Of a DNA stretch of 37,561 nt, positions 16,389-26,006 are shown one piece after another. The DNA lies in contig DAHXNK010000014.1 in assembly GCA_027365415.1 (NCBI GenBank), forward strand, positions 1 to 37,561, in the 5' to 3' direction. The position numbers were made by a program, and so were the translations under genes. The stretch comes from Acidobacteriaceae bacterium (GTDB taxonomy: Bacteria; Acidobacteriota; Terriglobia; Terriglobales; Acidobacteriaceae). The notes beneath the pieces were generated by a model, which did no database searches, was not told the DNA's origin, and saw only the letters and a list, made by a program, of their open reading frames with translations. The first letter of the stretch is position 1. The number at the start of each line of letters is the position of its first letter.

Positions 16389-16799
16389 TCTCCGTCTTTG
16401 ACAAGCAGCGAATCAATGCCACGCGCGGCATTGATTTACCAAAATTTGTGCGCTGACCGCAAGGAAGCAGCCGGAATCCCCTTCGCTGCACACATCTGGG
16501 CACAGCGCAGTAGGATACCTCTCGCGACACCGTTTCCAGTTATCTGGAACCTTTGATCAACCGAACGGGGGACTTGGCAGACCCACATGTGGAAAAATTG
16601 GAGATCGACGGGGTTGAATCACCGGAGATTTATCTCTTTCCCGTTTTGAGGATCGGTTGTCTGAACCCTAGCCAAAAGCATTGGAGAAAGAAGAGGATGC
16701 TTTCCGAATTTTGACTACTTGTCATCGAATGATTCTGGCTGGAGAAAATCAAAACCGCCCTCCATCCCCGGTCTGCACTACACTCATTTCTGAACCCAA
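16389..16799. other. Intergenic region between gcvPB and dnaG
   Basis: About 410 bp without a convincing gene. It holds the gcv terminator hairpin (16411-16436), a small CCAG-TTAT-CTGG inverted repeat near 16537-16548, and presumably the dnaG promoter. TTGACT at about 16711 is a possible -35, but I see no good -10 at the right distance. Confidence 0.5.
16411..16436 (+). terminator. Hairpin after the glycine cleavage operon
   Basis: AATCAATGCC-ACGCGC-GGCATTGATT forms a perfect 10-bp stem with a 6-nt loop, 22 bp after the gcvPB stop. Only a short T-run follows, so it may terminate weakly or stabilise the mRNA 3' end. Confidence 0.6.
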
Positions 16800-18590
16800 A
16801 TGGCAGATGGATTTGCCCAATCCGTAAAGCAGCAGGCAGACATTGTCCGCATCATTGGCGACTCCGTGCGGCTGACCAAGGCTGGCGCGCAGAGCTACAA
16901 AGGCCTGTGCCCGTTCCACAAAGAAAAATCGCCGTCTTTCAATGTTCACGCCACGCAGCAGTTCTTCCACTGCTTTGGCTGCGGGCAGTCGGGCGACGTG
17001 TTCACCTTTGTGCAGAAGATGGAGAACATCAGCTTCCCGGAGGCGGTACGCGCCGTGGCGCAGAAGTGTGGCATCCCTTTACCGAAGCAGGAGTTTTCCA
17101 GCCCCGAAGAGGCTCGCGAATCCCGTCTGCGCAAGCGTTTGATGGACGCGCACGAGACGGCCTGCCGCTACTTTGAAGAGCAACTGCAATCCCCAGAGGC
17201 GGCTGCGGCCCGCGAGTATCTAACGCGGCGCGGCGTCACGGCAGAGGCGATCAAAGAGTTCCACATCGGCTACGCGCCAGACTCCTTTTCCGCGATGCGC
17301 GACCGCATGGGCAGCGAGTTTGACGAAGAGGCGCTGCGAGCCAGCGGACTCTTCAGTTGGAAGGAGCAAGAGGACAGCCAGGGCGGCAGCAAGCCGGGGC
17401 CAATGTATGCGCGCTTCCGCAAACGCATCACCTTCCCCATTCGCAATGAGGCGGGCCGCGTGATTGCCTTTACCGCGCGCGCTCTGAAGACGGACGACAA
17501 GGCTGGCCCAAAGTATTTGAACTCGCCAGAAACACCGCTGTATACCAAAGGCAATGTGCTTTTTAATCTGGACAAGGCCAAGCAGGCGATTCGGCAATAT
17601 GAGTTTGCGCTGCTGGTGGAAGGCCAGATGGATTGCATTTCCGTCTATATGGCCGGGATTCCCAACGTGCTAGCCACCAGTGGCACGGCCTTTACTGAAG
17701 CGCAGGTACGACTGCTGACGCGCTACACCAAACAGGTGGTGCTGAACTTTGATCCCGATACCGCCGGCGCAAATGCAGCGGAAAAATCCATTGCCATGCT
17801 GGTGGAGGAGGGCTTCAGCGTTAAGGTCGTCACGCTGGAGAGCGGCCTCGATCCCGACCGCTTTGTGCGCGAGCGCGGCGTGCAGGAGTATATTGCCGTG
17901 CTGCGCGCGGCGCGTCGGCATGGGGACTACTTGATCGAGCGCGCGCGAACCTTGTTCCCGCCGATCACGCCGGATGCCAAGGCCAAGGCTATCAACTATC
18001 TGCTGCCGCACATCCAGCGCATTCCCAGCCGCATTGTCCGCGATGAGTTTGCCGCCGATGCCGCGCAGAAACTGGGCATTGACTCCGCTTTGGTACGGCA
18101 GGAGCTGCGTCAGGCCGCTGGAGCGAGACGCAATACTCTGCCCCCAAAATCTACCCCCGAAACGACCATCAGCAAGGCGGAAAAGCTGTTGCTGCGCGTG
18201 CTGGCCCAGTCGGGCAATGAGGCGGCGCGAGCGCTGGCCTGCGAGCGGCTGGCGGCAGATTCCTCGCTGCTGGATGGGTTGACGGCTTCGGCGCTGCTGG
18301 ATACGCTGCGACATGCGGTTCCCGTGGGCAATGCGCTCGACCTGATCTCCGATACGGCCAGTCGTCACCTGCTGGCAGCGTTGCTGATGGAGGACTCTCA
18401 AAGCACGCAGGAAATTTCTCCAGCGATGGTCGAAGACGCGCTGCACGCGCTGCTTCACAGCCAATTGGAGCGCCGTCAGCGCGATCTGCGTCGGGAACTG
18501 ATCGAGGCCGAGGCGCGTGGCGACACGGCCCAGGCGCAGACGCTGATGGAAGAGAAGATGGCTCTGGATCGCGCACTGCGGGAGGGGTAG
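16800..18590 (+). CDS. dnaG: DNA primase
   Basis: Synthesises RNA primers at the replication fork with DnaB helicase. The 596-residue protein has the N-terminal zinc-binding domain (C37, H40 in CPFH; C58 and C61 in CFGC), the RNA polymerase domain, and a TOPRIM core with LLVEGQMDCISVYMAG and NFDPDTAGANAA supplying the catalytic acidic residues. A C-terminal helicase-interacting region follows (from about 430). ATG 16800 gives the canonical MADGFAQSVKQQADIVRIIG beginning. It is followed by rpoD after 235 bp, the familiar primase-sigma arrangement. Confidence 0.96.
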   Translation: MADGFAQSVKQQADIVRIIGDSVRLTKAGAQSYKGLCPFHKEKSPSFNVHATQQFFHCFGCGQSGDVFTFVQKMENISFPEAVRAVAQKCGIPLPKQEFSSPEEARESRLRKRLMDAHETACRYFEEQLQSPEAAAAREYLTRRGVTAEAIKEFHIGYAPDSFSAMRDRMGSEFDEEALRASGLFSWKEQEDSQGGSKPGPMYARFRKRITFPIRNEAGRVIAFTARALKTDDKAGPKYLNSPETPLYTKGNVLFNLDKAKQAIRQYEFALLVEGQMDCISVYMAGIPNVLATSGTAFTEAQVRLLTRYTKQVVLNFDPDTAGANAAEKSIAMLVEEGFSVKVVTLESGLDPDRFVRERGVQEYIAVLRAARRHGDYLIERARTLFPPITPDAKAKAINYLLPHIQRIPSRIVRDEFAADAAQKLGIDSALVRQELRQAAGARRNTLPPKSTPETTISKAEKLLLRVLAQSGNEAARALACERLAADSSLLDGLTASALLDTLRHAVPVGNALDLISDTASRHLLAALLMEDSQSTQEISPAMVEDALHALLHSQLERRQRDLRRELIEAEARGDTAQAQTLMEEKMALDRALREG

Positions 18591-18825
18591 CTTTGGCAAC
18601 GCGGAACACGAAACGAACGCAGCAAAAACATCGTCCAATGTAGGTACGAGTGGAGACCGGGGGAGGCAACACTTTTGCGGCTTGACTTCGGATGGAACTG
18701 GCCGATACGTGCTAAACTGTGTTCGTATGGGGATGTGCGCCTCGGCACTTGACAATGTGCCTTTCATTGGCCAGCCGTCGCGGCTTTGACCGCAGGAAAC
18801 GTCCAGCCCACGGACAACAAAATTC

Positions 18826-20556
18826 ATGTATCGCATCGCGATAGACGAGGCGCACTTGGCTCTTGAAGATAAATTCGAAGAAGAGATTGACAGCTTAATC
18901 GACACCGGCAAGGAAAAGGGCTACCTGACTTACGGCGAAGTAAACGATCTGCTGCCCGGAGATGTGCATTCCCCGGATGAACTGGACGACCTGATTACCA
19001 CCATCGGAACGCAGGGCATTGACCTGCTGGAAGATGGGCCGAAGTTCGGCCCGGATAAGTTTGACGCGGAAGCTGGCGAGGAAAGCGATGACGTTGAGCT
19101 GGATCTGACGCCGGGCGCGATGGAGAACACCAAAGACCCGGTGCGTATGTATCTGCGCGAGATGGGCACGGTGCCATTGCTGACACGCGAGGGCGAGGTC
19201 GAGATCGCCAAGCGCATTGAGCGCGGCCAGATGCGCGTGATGAAGGCCATTTCGCGCTCCTCCATTGTGATTCGCGAGATTATGGCGCTGGGCGAAGATC
19301 TGAAGCGTGGCGTGCGCAATGTAAAAGAAGTGGTGATCTTCGACGAAGAGGAGCTTACCGAGGAGATCGTCCAGGTACGAGTCAAGCAGACCACCGCGCG
19401 CATTGACGCTCTGGTGAAACATCAGAAGAAGGCGCAACATCTGGCCGAAAAACTGGCCACGCTAAATCCCAAGGAAAAGGGCAAAGCCCGCGAACATCGC
19501 AAAACTCGATGGCATCTGGGTCGCGAGCGCGTTGAGGTTTCGCGCATCGTGCGGGAACTCAAGTACACCAACGGCGAGCGCAAGCGCCTGCTGGACAAGC
19601 TGAACAAGACCGTGGATGCCATGCGCACGCTGGAGCGCCAGGTCAAGACGCTCGACCAGAAGTATGAGCAATCCAAAAGCGAGGAGATGCGCAAAGAGTA
19701 TCGTCGCCAGCAAAAGAACTGCAAGACGGATTTGGAAAAGCTGGAGTTGGATGCCGGAGTCTCCATCGCCGAACTCAAGCGCACGCAGCGCGAGATGATC
19801 CAGGGCGACATGGATGCCGAGCAGGCGAAGCGGGAGTTGACGGAAGCCAATTTACGCCTGGTCGTCTCCATCGCGAAGAAGTACACCAATCGCGGGTTGC
19901 AATTTCTCGACCTGATTCAGGAAGGCAACATCGGCCTGATGAAGGCGGTGGACAAGTTTGAATATCGGCGCGGCTACAAATTCTCCACCTACGCGACTTG
20001 GTGGATACGTCAGGCGATTACACGCGCCATTGCCGATCAGGCGCGCACCATCCGCATTCCGGTACACATGATCGAAACGATCAACAAGCTGATCCGCACC
20101 TCGCGGCAACTGGTGCAGGAGCTGGGCCGCGAGGCCAGCTCCGAGGAGATCGCTAAGCGCATGGACATTCCCGTGTCCAAGGTGCGCAAGGTGCTCAAGA
20201 TCGCGCAAGAGCCAATCTCACTGGAAACTCCGATTGGCGAAGAGGAAGATTCCCATCTCGGTGACTTCATCGAAGATCGCGGAGCAGTTTCTCCCTCCGA
20301 TGCCGTGATTAGCGTGAATCTGAAAGACTACACTTCACAGGTGCTGCGCACGCTGACCCCACGCGAGGAGCGCGTCATCAAAATGCGCTTTGGCCTGGGC
20401 GATGGCTCCGAGCACACCTTGGAAGAGGTTGGCCAGAGCTTTCAGGTAACACGCGAGCGCATTCGCCAGATTGAAGCCAAGGCGCTGCGCAAGCTACGGC
20501 ATCCTTCGCGTTCGCGTAAACTGCGCGCTTTTGTTGAAGGCGTTCGCGAACAGTAA
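18826..20556 (+). CDS. rpoD: RNA polymerase primary sigma factor (sigma-70)
   Basis: The vegetative sigma factor, 576 residues. Region 1.1 is at the N-terminus ([24 protein letters not shown]), region 1.2 at [21 protein letters not shown], a charged non-conserved region at about 175-330, regions 2.1-2.4 at [16 protein letters not shown] through [14 protein letters not shown], region 3, and region 4.2 ([20 protein letters not shown]). The start at 18826 is the first in-frame ATG but has no clear Shine-Dalgarno. A TTGACA inside an imperfect palindrome near 18745-18765 may be part of its promoter region. A strong terminator follows at 20580. Confidence 0.97.
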   Translation: MYRIAIDEAHLALEDKFEEEIDSLIDTGKEKGYLTYGEVNDLLPGDVHSPDELDDLITTIGTQGIDLLEDGPKFGPDKFDAEAGEESDDVELDLTPGAMENTKDPVRMYLREMGTVPLLTREGEVEIAKRIERGQMRVMKAISRSSIVIREIMALGEDLKRGVRNVKEVVIFDEEELTEEIVQVRVKQTTARIDALVKHQKKAQHLAEKLATLNPKEKGKAREHRKTRWHLGRERVEVSRIVRELKYTNGERKRLLDKLNKTVDAMRTLERQVKTLDQKYEQSKSEEMRKEYRRQQKNCKTDLEKLELDAGVSIAELKRTQREMIQGDMDAEQAKRELTEANLRLVVSIAKKYTNRGLQFLDLIQEGNIGLMKAVDKFEYRRGYKFSTYATWWIRQAITRAIADQARTIRIPVHMIETINKLIRTSRQLVQELGREASSEEIAKRMDIPVSKVRKVLKIAQEPISLETPIGEEEDSHLGDFIEDRGAVSPSDAVISVNLKDYTSQVLRTLTPREERVIKMRFGLGDGSEHTLEEVGQSFQVTRERIRQIEAKALRKLRHPSRSRKLRAFVEGVREQ

Positions 20557-20579
20557 ACGACACACTACGGAAGCAGAAG

Positions 20580-20607
20580 AAAGGGTCGCATGAGATGCGG
20601 CCCTTTT
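20580..20607 (+). terminator. Rho-independent terminator after rpoD
   Basis: AAAGGGTCGCAT-GAG-ATGCGGCCCTTTT forms a 12-bp stem (one T-G pair) with a 3-nt loop and ends in a T-run. It starts 24 bp after the rpoD stop. Confidence 0.88.
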
Positions 20608-20638
20608 GCATTCCCAACATCATGACGGAGGCTTGCCT

Positions 20639-21295
20639 ATGTCCCTCTTTCCGATTTTCCTGAAGCTGACCGGAAGGCATTGTCTGGTGGTAGGGGCCGG
20701 AACGGTCGCGGAATCGAAAATCTCCAGCCTGCTACGCGCCGAAGCAAAACTGACCGTCGTTGCGCCAGAGGCGTTGTCCAGCCTTGCGGAACAGGCGCAG
20801 GCAGGACACTTCCAATGGCAACAGCGCAATTTCGCTCCCAGCGATCTCGATGGGGTTTTCCTTGTCGTAGCCGCAACCTCGTCGCTAGAGGTCAATCAGC
20901 AGGTATTTCGACTGGCCACGGAACGCGGGATTCTCTGCAACGCTGTAGACGATCCACCCAACTGCGATTTTTATTTTCCTTCCATAGTGGAGCGCGGAGC
21001 CTTGCAAATTGCCATTTCCACTGCGGGGGAGAGTCCGGCACTGGCGCAACGCTTGCGCAAGGAGATCGACGCACAGCTTGCGCCGGAGATTGGCGCATGG
21101 CTGAACGAGTTGGGAGAACTGCGCCGCGAAGTCTTGCAGCAACAAGCGCCAGGCGAGGAGCGCAAGCTATTGCTGCATGAACTTGCCAGCCTCCCTTTGT
21201 GTGCGCTTTCCACCTGCCCAGCACGACAACTCGCCCATACTGTGGGAATGCCTCAGCGCAGCAATGCTAAATATCTCCGCAAAACTTCTACATAA
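20639..21295 (+). CDS. Precorrin-2 dehydrogenase / sirohydrochlorin ferrochelatase-like protein
   Basis: Oxidises precorrin-2 to sirohydrochlorin with NAD, and may insert iron, in siroheme synthesis (CysG N-terminal or Met8p type). The 218-residue protein has the Rossmann motif VVGAGTVAESK (G19-x-G21) and the conserved aspartate D104 in NAVDDPPNCDF, equivalent to the catalytic residue of CysG. FPSIVERGALQIAISTAGESPALAQRLR is typical. GGAGG lies 8 nt before ATG 20639. No methyltransferase (cobA-like) domain is fused, so that step is encoded elsewhere. Its 3' end overlaps the end of the convergent broken gene by 8 bp. Confidence 0.92.
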   Translation: MSLFPIFLKLTGRHCLVVGAGTVAESKISSLLRAEAKLTVVAPEALSSLAEQAQAGHFQWQQRNFAPSDLDGVFLVVAATSSLEVNQQVFRLATERGILCNAVDDPPNCDFYFPSIVERGALQIAISTAGESPALAQRLRKEIDAQLAPEIGAWLNELGELRREVLQQQAPGEERKLLLHELASLPLCALSTCPARQLAHTVGMPQRSNAKYLRKTST

Positions 21296-21647
21296 CGGTG
21301 AGGGTGATGGTCGTGATCTGGGGTGTTCCCGATGTTGGGGTCGCTGCGACGGTCACGGTTGTAGTCCCTGCAGGCATGACACGCACCGCCGCCGTACTCG
21401 AAGCCAAGCCAGCGCAGCCGGAGATGCCTGCCGCCAGCGTGTCGATGATGGGAGCCACAACCACGGAGCCGGATACATCTTACGCATGAGCTTGGGTCAC
21501 AGGCAGAACCAGCAACACAAAAACCGCCAGCAGCAGTGTGGGAAGATTCAAGGAACAATTACTCCCTGCAAGCCTTCTTTTGGCTTGAGTGATACGGACA
21601 ACAGATACGAGGGCGAGAATGCGCGACGCAAATGTTGGCGTGAACAT
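21288..21647 (-). pseudogene. Exported Ig-like protein gene interrupted right after the signal peptide
   Basis: ATG 21647 is preceded by GAGGGAG at good spacing. It encodes about 55 residues ending in a hydrophobic signal-like stretch (LNLPTLLLAVFVLLVLPVTQAHA), then TAA at 21480-21482. The same frame continues open for 63 codons to TAG at 21288: DVSGSVVVAPIIDTLAAGIS... ...RVMPAGTTTVTVAATPTSG...TTITLTVM. That tail resembles the end of bacterial Ig-like/BACON repeats, including the C-terminus of the NHL protein nearby. The simplest reading is a small exported protein, or the remains of a larger one, broken by one stop. A short real peptide followed by chance-open sequence is possible. Confidence 0.55.
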
Positions 21648-21919
21648 GGCGAACTCCCTCACGGAATTATGATTTGTGATGCAAACAACAACATTACCGA
21701 GAACGAACATCCGCATGCCATCGCGAGCGCGCACAGGGGAATATCCAACTCGCAGATATCCGCATCAACTCAGCTCATTCAGGAAGATTTATTACATATA
21801 TCACGCATCCATAAAAATTACCCCTAGCAATCGGCACAAGATTTATATTTGTTTTCGGGGGCGGCGAAACCTGCCACCAAGCTGGTCGAGGCAGCACAGC
21901 GCGATCATGCAGGGATGGC

Positions 21920-22504
21920 ATGGACGCAAGTAAACTGATATACGACATGGCCAAGCAATTTGATCGCATGGAATCCGCGCATCGCGAATTCATCCTGAAG
22001 CAAAAGATTTTTTTTACCGCCAGCGCCGCACCAACAGGACGCGTGAATGTCTCCCCCAAAGGACTCGACACCCTGCGCATCCTCGACGAGCGAACGGTCG
22101 CCTATCTTGACCTGACCGGAAGCGGCAATGAGACCGCCGCCCATCTGCTGCAACTGCCTCGACTCACGCTCATGTTCTGCGCGTTTGAAGACAGCCCACT
22201 GATCCTGCGTCTGTATGGAACGGGCAGAACCTGCTTGGCTGGCACCCCGGAGTACGCGAAATTGTTGCCTCGGTTTACTCCCCAGCCCGGTGCGCGACAA
22301 ATCATCGTTCTGAGCGTCGAGATCGTGCAGACCTCCTGCGGCTTCAGCGTGCCGCTCTTCCACTTTGAAGAGGATCGGACAACGATGGCGCAGTGGGTTG
22401 AAGCTAAAGGCGGCGAAGCGGGGCTTCTGGAATATCGCAAGCAGAAAAACACAAAAAGCATTGACGGATTCCAGACAGGAATGTTCCCGGAAACCGAAGC
22501 GTAG
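21920..22504 (+). CDS. Pyridoxamine 5'-phosphate oxidase family protein
   Basis: A 194-residue split-barrel flavin-binding family protein: residues 20-130 carry REFILKQKIFFTASAAPTGRVNVSPKGLDTLRILDERTVAYLDLTGSGNETAAHL and LRLYGTGRTC. Members bind FMN, F420 or heme and are often annotated only at family level, so the substrate is not predictable. Start 21920 has AGGGAT a few bases upstream; ATG 21950 (MAKQFDRM) is an alternative that matches many relatives. It is divergent from the broken exported gene and convergent with the NHL gene. Confidence 0.85.
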   Translation: MDASKLIYDMAKQFDRMESAHREFILKQKIFFTASAAPTGRVNVSPKGLDTLRILDERTVAYLDLTGSGNETAAHLLQLPRLTLMFCAFEDSPLILRLYGTGRTCLAGTPEYAKLLPRFTPQPGARQIIVLSVEIVQTSCGFSVPLFHFEEDRTTMAQWVEAKGGEAGLLEYRKQKNTKSIDGFQTGMFPETEA

Positions 22505-22539
22505 CCGCTCACGCTACAGCGCGCTTATTCGGCTGCCGC

Positions 22540-25092
22540 TTATTCGACGACCAATGTTATATGGATCGAGCGTTGGACTGTCCCACTCGTCGCTGTCACT
22601 GTAATAGTGGAGTTGACGATATGCGCACTGAAAAATCCGCCGCCCGCGCAACCGCTCAAACCAGTAGCCGCGCCTAGGCCCAACACGGCAAACAATAGCA
22701 GCGCCCAGATGCGCGGCATCCGCTGCATTCGTTTGCGCGCAGGCTTGATTGCCGCCAACGGCAGCAGAAGCAGACCCAGCGCCATCGGGGCCGGAGAATG
22801 CTCGGCTGGCCCACGCGGCAGGTTATTGCTGGCAGTCAGCGCGGGGGTCTGGATGGTCAGCACCGTTGTTGTTGCGCCGCTTCCGGATGGAATCGTCGCT
22901 GGCGCAAAGGTATAGGTTGCGCCGGATGGCAGCCCCGTCGCCGCCAATGTAATCGCGCTCGGCAGAATCGTTCCACCGACCGGGGTCACGGTAATGATAT
23001 AGACAGCCTTGCCTCCGGGCGGCACGGTCTGCGATGCGGAACTGTTGGCGGCTATGCTCAGCGCGAAGTCCGTCCATGTTTGCACTACGGGAGCCGAGGT
23101 GCTGGCGCTGAAATTCACATCCCCGGAGTACACCGCAGTAATCGAGTTCGCGCCTGCATTCAGACCGCTCGTCGTTGGCGTAAAGACCGCCTGCCCATTG
23201 GCGTTCAACGCGGAGGTTCCCAGCAGCGCGCCGCCGTTGAAGAAGTTCACCGTACCTGTCGGCGCGCCAATCGTCGTCGAGACGACCTGCACAGTAAACA
23301 CAAGTGGGTTCGTCGTAGAACCGATGATGCCGCTGCTGCTCAACGTGGTAGCCGTGCCTGCCTGCGTGACGACAAGAGAAAACGGCGCGCTGGTCGCAGC
23401 GGGATAATTGGCATCACCGCTATAGTTGGCCGTGATCTGGTATGTGCCTACGAGGAGTGAGGCCGTACTAAACGTCGCCGAATTGTTGCTCAGCGCAACG
23501 GTACGCAGCACAGTGGATCCGGATAAAAAAGTAACCGTCCCGGTTGCCGCCTGGGTTCCGCTGGTGAGCGTGGCTGTCAGCGTCCCCGTTCCATACATCG
23601 TCGTTGCCGGGCCGCTGAGTTGCAATGCGTCCACGCCCTGAGCGCCGCTGCCGCGCAGCAGCAAGGTCTGCGGCGTCAGCCCCGCGCCATTCAAGAGAAT
23701 GGATCCGGTGGCCACGCCCGTCGCCACAGGAGCAAAAGCAAGATTCACCGTACAACTGGCACCTGCGGCCAGAGTGATCGGGGCTGCGCTGCACGTTCCG
23801 CCATTGGCAAGAGCGAAGTTGCCCGTCAGATTGACCGTTTGTACTTGCATCGAAGCACTGCCAGTGTTGGAGAGCGTCACGCTTTGCGGCGCGCTGACCG
23901 AGCCGACGGGCTGGCTGGTAAAGGTGAGCACAGGAATTTCCATTGCTCGAATGCGCTGGTTCTGACTGTCGGCGATCCCTACATTTCCAAACGCATCGAA
24001 CGCGGCTGCGCGCGGCGTATTGAGCGTGGCGTTGAGCGCCGCACCATTATCCCCGCCATACCCCTGATTGCCGTTGCCTGCGATGGTGTTGATGACGCCA
24101 TTGCTCACTTGGCGGAGGACATTGTTGTCGCTGTCGGCAATGACCACATTGCCCGCCACATCGACGGCAACTCCCGTGGGCAGCGCCAGACTGGATTGCG
24201 CGGCGCTGCCGCTATCGCCGGAGTAGCCCAGCGCCCCGTTGCCTGCAATCGTGCTGATGACACCCGCCGCGTTCACCATGCGAATACGTTGATTGTGGCT
24301 GTCCGCGATATAAAGATTGCCGCTGGTATCGACGGCCACGCCGGTCGGCGTATCCAAGCCAGCAGCAGTGGCGGCTGCGCCGTCGCCGGAGTACATCTGC
24401 TCGCCATCCCCAGCCACGGTAGTGATGATGCCGCCGCTCACTTTGCGAATGCGGTAGTTGTCCGTGTCGGCGATATAAAGATTGCCGCTGGCATCCACGG
24501 CAACCGCCTCCGGCAGAAACATGCTGGCCGAAGTAGCCGCTGCGCCATCGCCGGAAAAAGCCGCCGTGCCATTACCCGCGACGGTACTGATGACACCCGC
24601 CGCGTTCACCCTGCGGATGCGCTGGTTGTGGCTATCGGCGATGTAGAGATTGCCGCTGGCATCCACGGCCACGCCCGTCGGAGTATCCAGCAGCGCGGCA
24701 GTAGCTGGGCCGTTATCGCCAGCAAAGCCTTCGATGCCGTTGCCCGCAATGGTGGTGATGATGCCAGTCGTATCGACTTTGCGAATGACGTCATTGCTAG
24801 CATCGGCAATGTAGAGATTGCCCGCAGTATCATAGGCAACTGCGGCGGGCGAGGCCAGCGTTGCGCTAGTCGCGGCAGATCCATTGCCGGAGTAGCCCAG
24901 CGTGCCATTGCCCGCCAGCGTCTGCACCGTGTTGGTCGGCTGCACAGAAAGGATGGGCCCCTGCGCCTGCGCGGGGAGAACAAGGACTTGCGCCGTCGCC
25001 ACCAGACAGAGCAACGCGGCACAGAAGCACACCGTCCGTTGTGGCCATGCGCCTCTCTGATTTCTCCCGTCGATGCTTTTTTCTTCCGACAT
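22540..25092 (-). CDS. Exported NHL-repeat protein with Ig-like domains
   Basis: About 850 residues. An N-terminal signal peptide (VCFCAALLCLVATAQVLVLPAQAQ) is followed by six or so NHL-type blade repeats at about 55-390, each with a variant of TPTGVAVDASGNLYIADSHNQRIRRV and STVAGNG...YSGDG. Then come an ASPM/Ig-like domain (TFTSQPVGSVSAPQSVTLSNTG) and two Big_3_5-like domains (GTVTFLSGSTVL...YSGDANYP and GTVNFFNGGALL...YSGDVNFS). Near the C-terminus is a hydrophobic segment (IWALLLFAVLGLGAATGLSGC). Start 25092 was chosen because upstream in-frame codons run through a palindromic repeat. Likely cell-surface or periplasmic; ligand unknown. The repeats make the DNA internally repetitive. Confidence 0.85.
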   Translation of the reverse strand: MSEEKSIDGRNQRGAWPQRTVCFCAALLCLVATAQVLVLPAQAQGPILSVQPTNTVQTLAGNGTLGYSGNGSAATSATLASPAAVAYDTAGNLYIADASNDVIRKVDTTGIITTIAGNGIEGFAGDNGPATAALLDTPTGVAVDASGNLYIADSHNQRIRRVNAAGVISTVAGNGTAAFSGDGAAATSASMFLPEAVAVDASGNLYIADTDNYRIRKVSGGIITTVAGDGEQMYSGDGAAATAAGLDTPTGVAVDTSGNLYIADSHNQRIRMVNAAGVISTIAGNGALGYSGDSGSAAQSSLALPTGVAVDVAGNVVIADSDNNVLRQVSNGVINTIAGNGNQGYGGDNGAALNATLNTPRAAAFDAFGNVGIADSQNQRIRAMEIPVLTFTSQPVGSVSAPQSVTLSNTGSASMQVQTVNLTGNFALANGGTCSAAPITLAAGASCTVNLAFAPVATGVATGSILLNGAGLTPQTLLLRGSGAQGVDALQLSGPATTMYGTGTLTATLTSGTQAATGTVTFLSGSTVLRTVALSNNSATFSTASLLVGTYQITANYSGDANYPAATSAPFSLVVTQAGTATTLSSSGIIGSTTNPLVFTVQVVSTTIGAPTGTVNFFNGGALLGTSALNANGQAVFTPTTSGLNAGANSITAVYSGDVNFSASTSAPVVQTWTDFALSIAANSSASQTVPPGGKAVYIITVTPVGGTILPSAITLAATGLPSGATYTFAPATIPSGSGATTTVLTIQTPALTASNNLPRGPAEHSPAPMALGLLLLPLAAIKPARKRMQRMPRIWALLLFAVLGLGAATGLSGCAGGGFFSAHIVNSTITVTATSGTVQRSIHITLVVE

Positions 25093-25147
25093 ACGCAAAC
25101 CTATGCTTTCTTCAAGCCTTCTTTCTACCGCTCCTGCCAACCGACGA

Positions 25148-25281
25148 GTCATTCTGAGCGCAGCGAAGAATCCAGAGAATTCTCGCGTAGAAAAAATCTT
25201 CCACGCTCCCTGTGCATCCTCTGGATTCTTCACTCGCTACGCGGAGCCTGCCCTGAGCGTAGTCGAAGGGTTCAGAATGAC
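25148..25281. repeat. Imperfect palindromic intergenic repeat with GTCATTCTGA ends
   Basis: The 134-bp unit starts GTCATTCTGA (25148-25157) and ends with its reverse complement TCAGAATGAC (25272-25281). Inside is a second perfect pair, GAAGAATCCAGAG (from about 25164) and CTCTGGATTCTTC (about 25217-25229). The unit could fold into a long hairpin. It lies between the NHL and tail-collar genes. It resembles dispersed REP/MITE-like sequences; copy number cannot be judged here. Confidence 0.75.
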
Positions 25282-25345
25282 TCTTTCTTTGGTACATACA
25301 CTGCGGTACATAACACTACTTCCGTGCGACGACTTCCGCGCGGGC

Positions 25346-25897
25346 TTAGCTGCGCGAGGGGAAGATGCCCTGCGTCGCGATGATGAAGTTGACCGTCAGG
25401 TACGGCTGAATGTTCGGGTGCGGCAGGTTCCCACCTGCGTTTGCTGTATTGAACGTGGCCATCGCCTGGCCAGCGGTTGCTGCTTTGGCATACGCCGGGG
25501 TCGGGGATGTACCCCTGCCGTCGGGAGCCAAAACAATCGCTGGAAAAGTGTTCGCCGGGCTGGTTTCCGTGGCATTTGCCGTCGAGCACGGGATGGCTGC
25601 TGTATGCAAGTGCTGCGGCATCTGGCTGGATACCAGCGTGACATCCTCCGCGCCGCCATTCTGTCCAAGCACATAGGGACTAAGGGCAATACCATTGCCC
25701 ATGTGGATCGGCACGCGACCTTGCAGGTCAGGCAGGGCAAAGGTTCGTTGTCCATCTCCGCCATAGGTGGTGCCCAGCAGCGAAAACAAAGCCGTATACT
25801 GCGCGATCGGCAGCAACTGTCCATTGCACAGCGCCCAGCCCTGCGGGGCAAAGTTGAATCCCACCATCAGGATGCTTCCAAGATAAACTTCCGGCAT
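25346..25897 (-). CDS. Phage tail collar-domain (microcystin-dependent-like) protein
   Basis: A 183-residue protein with the tail-collar signature at its N-terminus: YLGSILMVGFNFAPQGWALCNGQLLPIAQYTALFSLLGTTYGGDGQRTFALPDLQGRVPIHMG. The C-terminus has PHPNIQPYLTVNFIIATQGIFP. Such proteins are common outside phages in Acidobacteriota and cyanobacteria, often in tandem with other surface proteins, and their role is poorly known. A GGGA-containing purine stretch precedes the ATG by about 10 nt. No other phage structural gene is near, so this is not evidence of a prophage. Confidence 0.9.
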   Translation of the reverse strand: MPEVYLGSILMVGFNFAPQGWALCNGQLLPIAQYTALFSLLGTTYGGDGQRTFALPDLQGRVPIHMGNGIALSPYVLGQNGGAEDVTLVSSQMPQHLHTAAIPCSTANATETSPANTFPAIVLAPDGRGTSPTPAYAKAATAGQAMATFNTANAGGNLPHPNIQPYLTVNFIIATQGIFPSRS

Positions 25898-26006
25898 TTT
25901 TCATTTCCCTTTCTACGGTTGCACTGCGTTAGGGGAGATCGCCATCCAGGTTTACACGGAGCGACAAGTACACGTTGCAAATCGTTTTTCGCACTCGCTG
26001 CACGGC

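Noticed and set aside
23620-25383. 587-codon plus-strand frame opposite the NHL-repeat gene
   Set aside because: It mirrors the repeated NHL codons; no signal, domain or ribosome site of its own.
25346-25897. Prophage, suggested by the tail-collar protein
   Set aside because: There is no capsid, terminase, portal or lysis gene nearby; such proteins occur widely outside phages.
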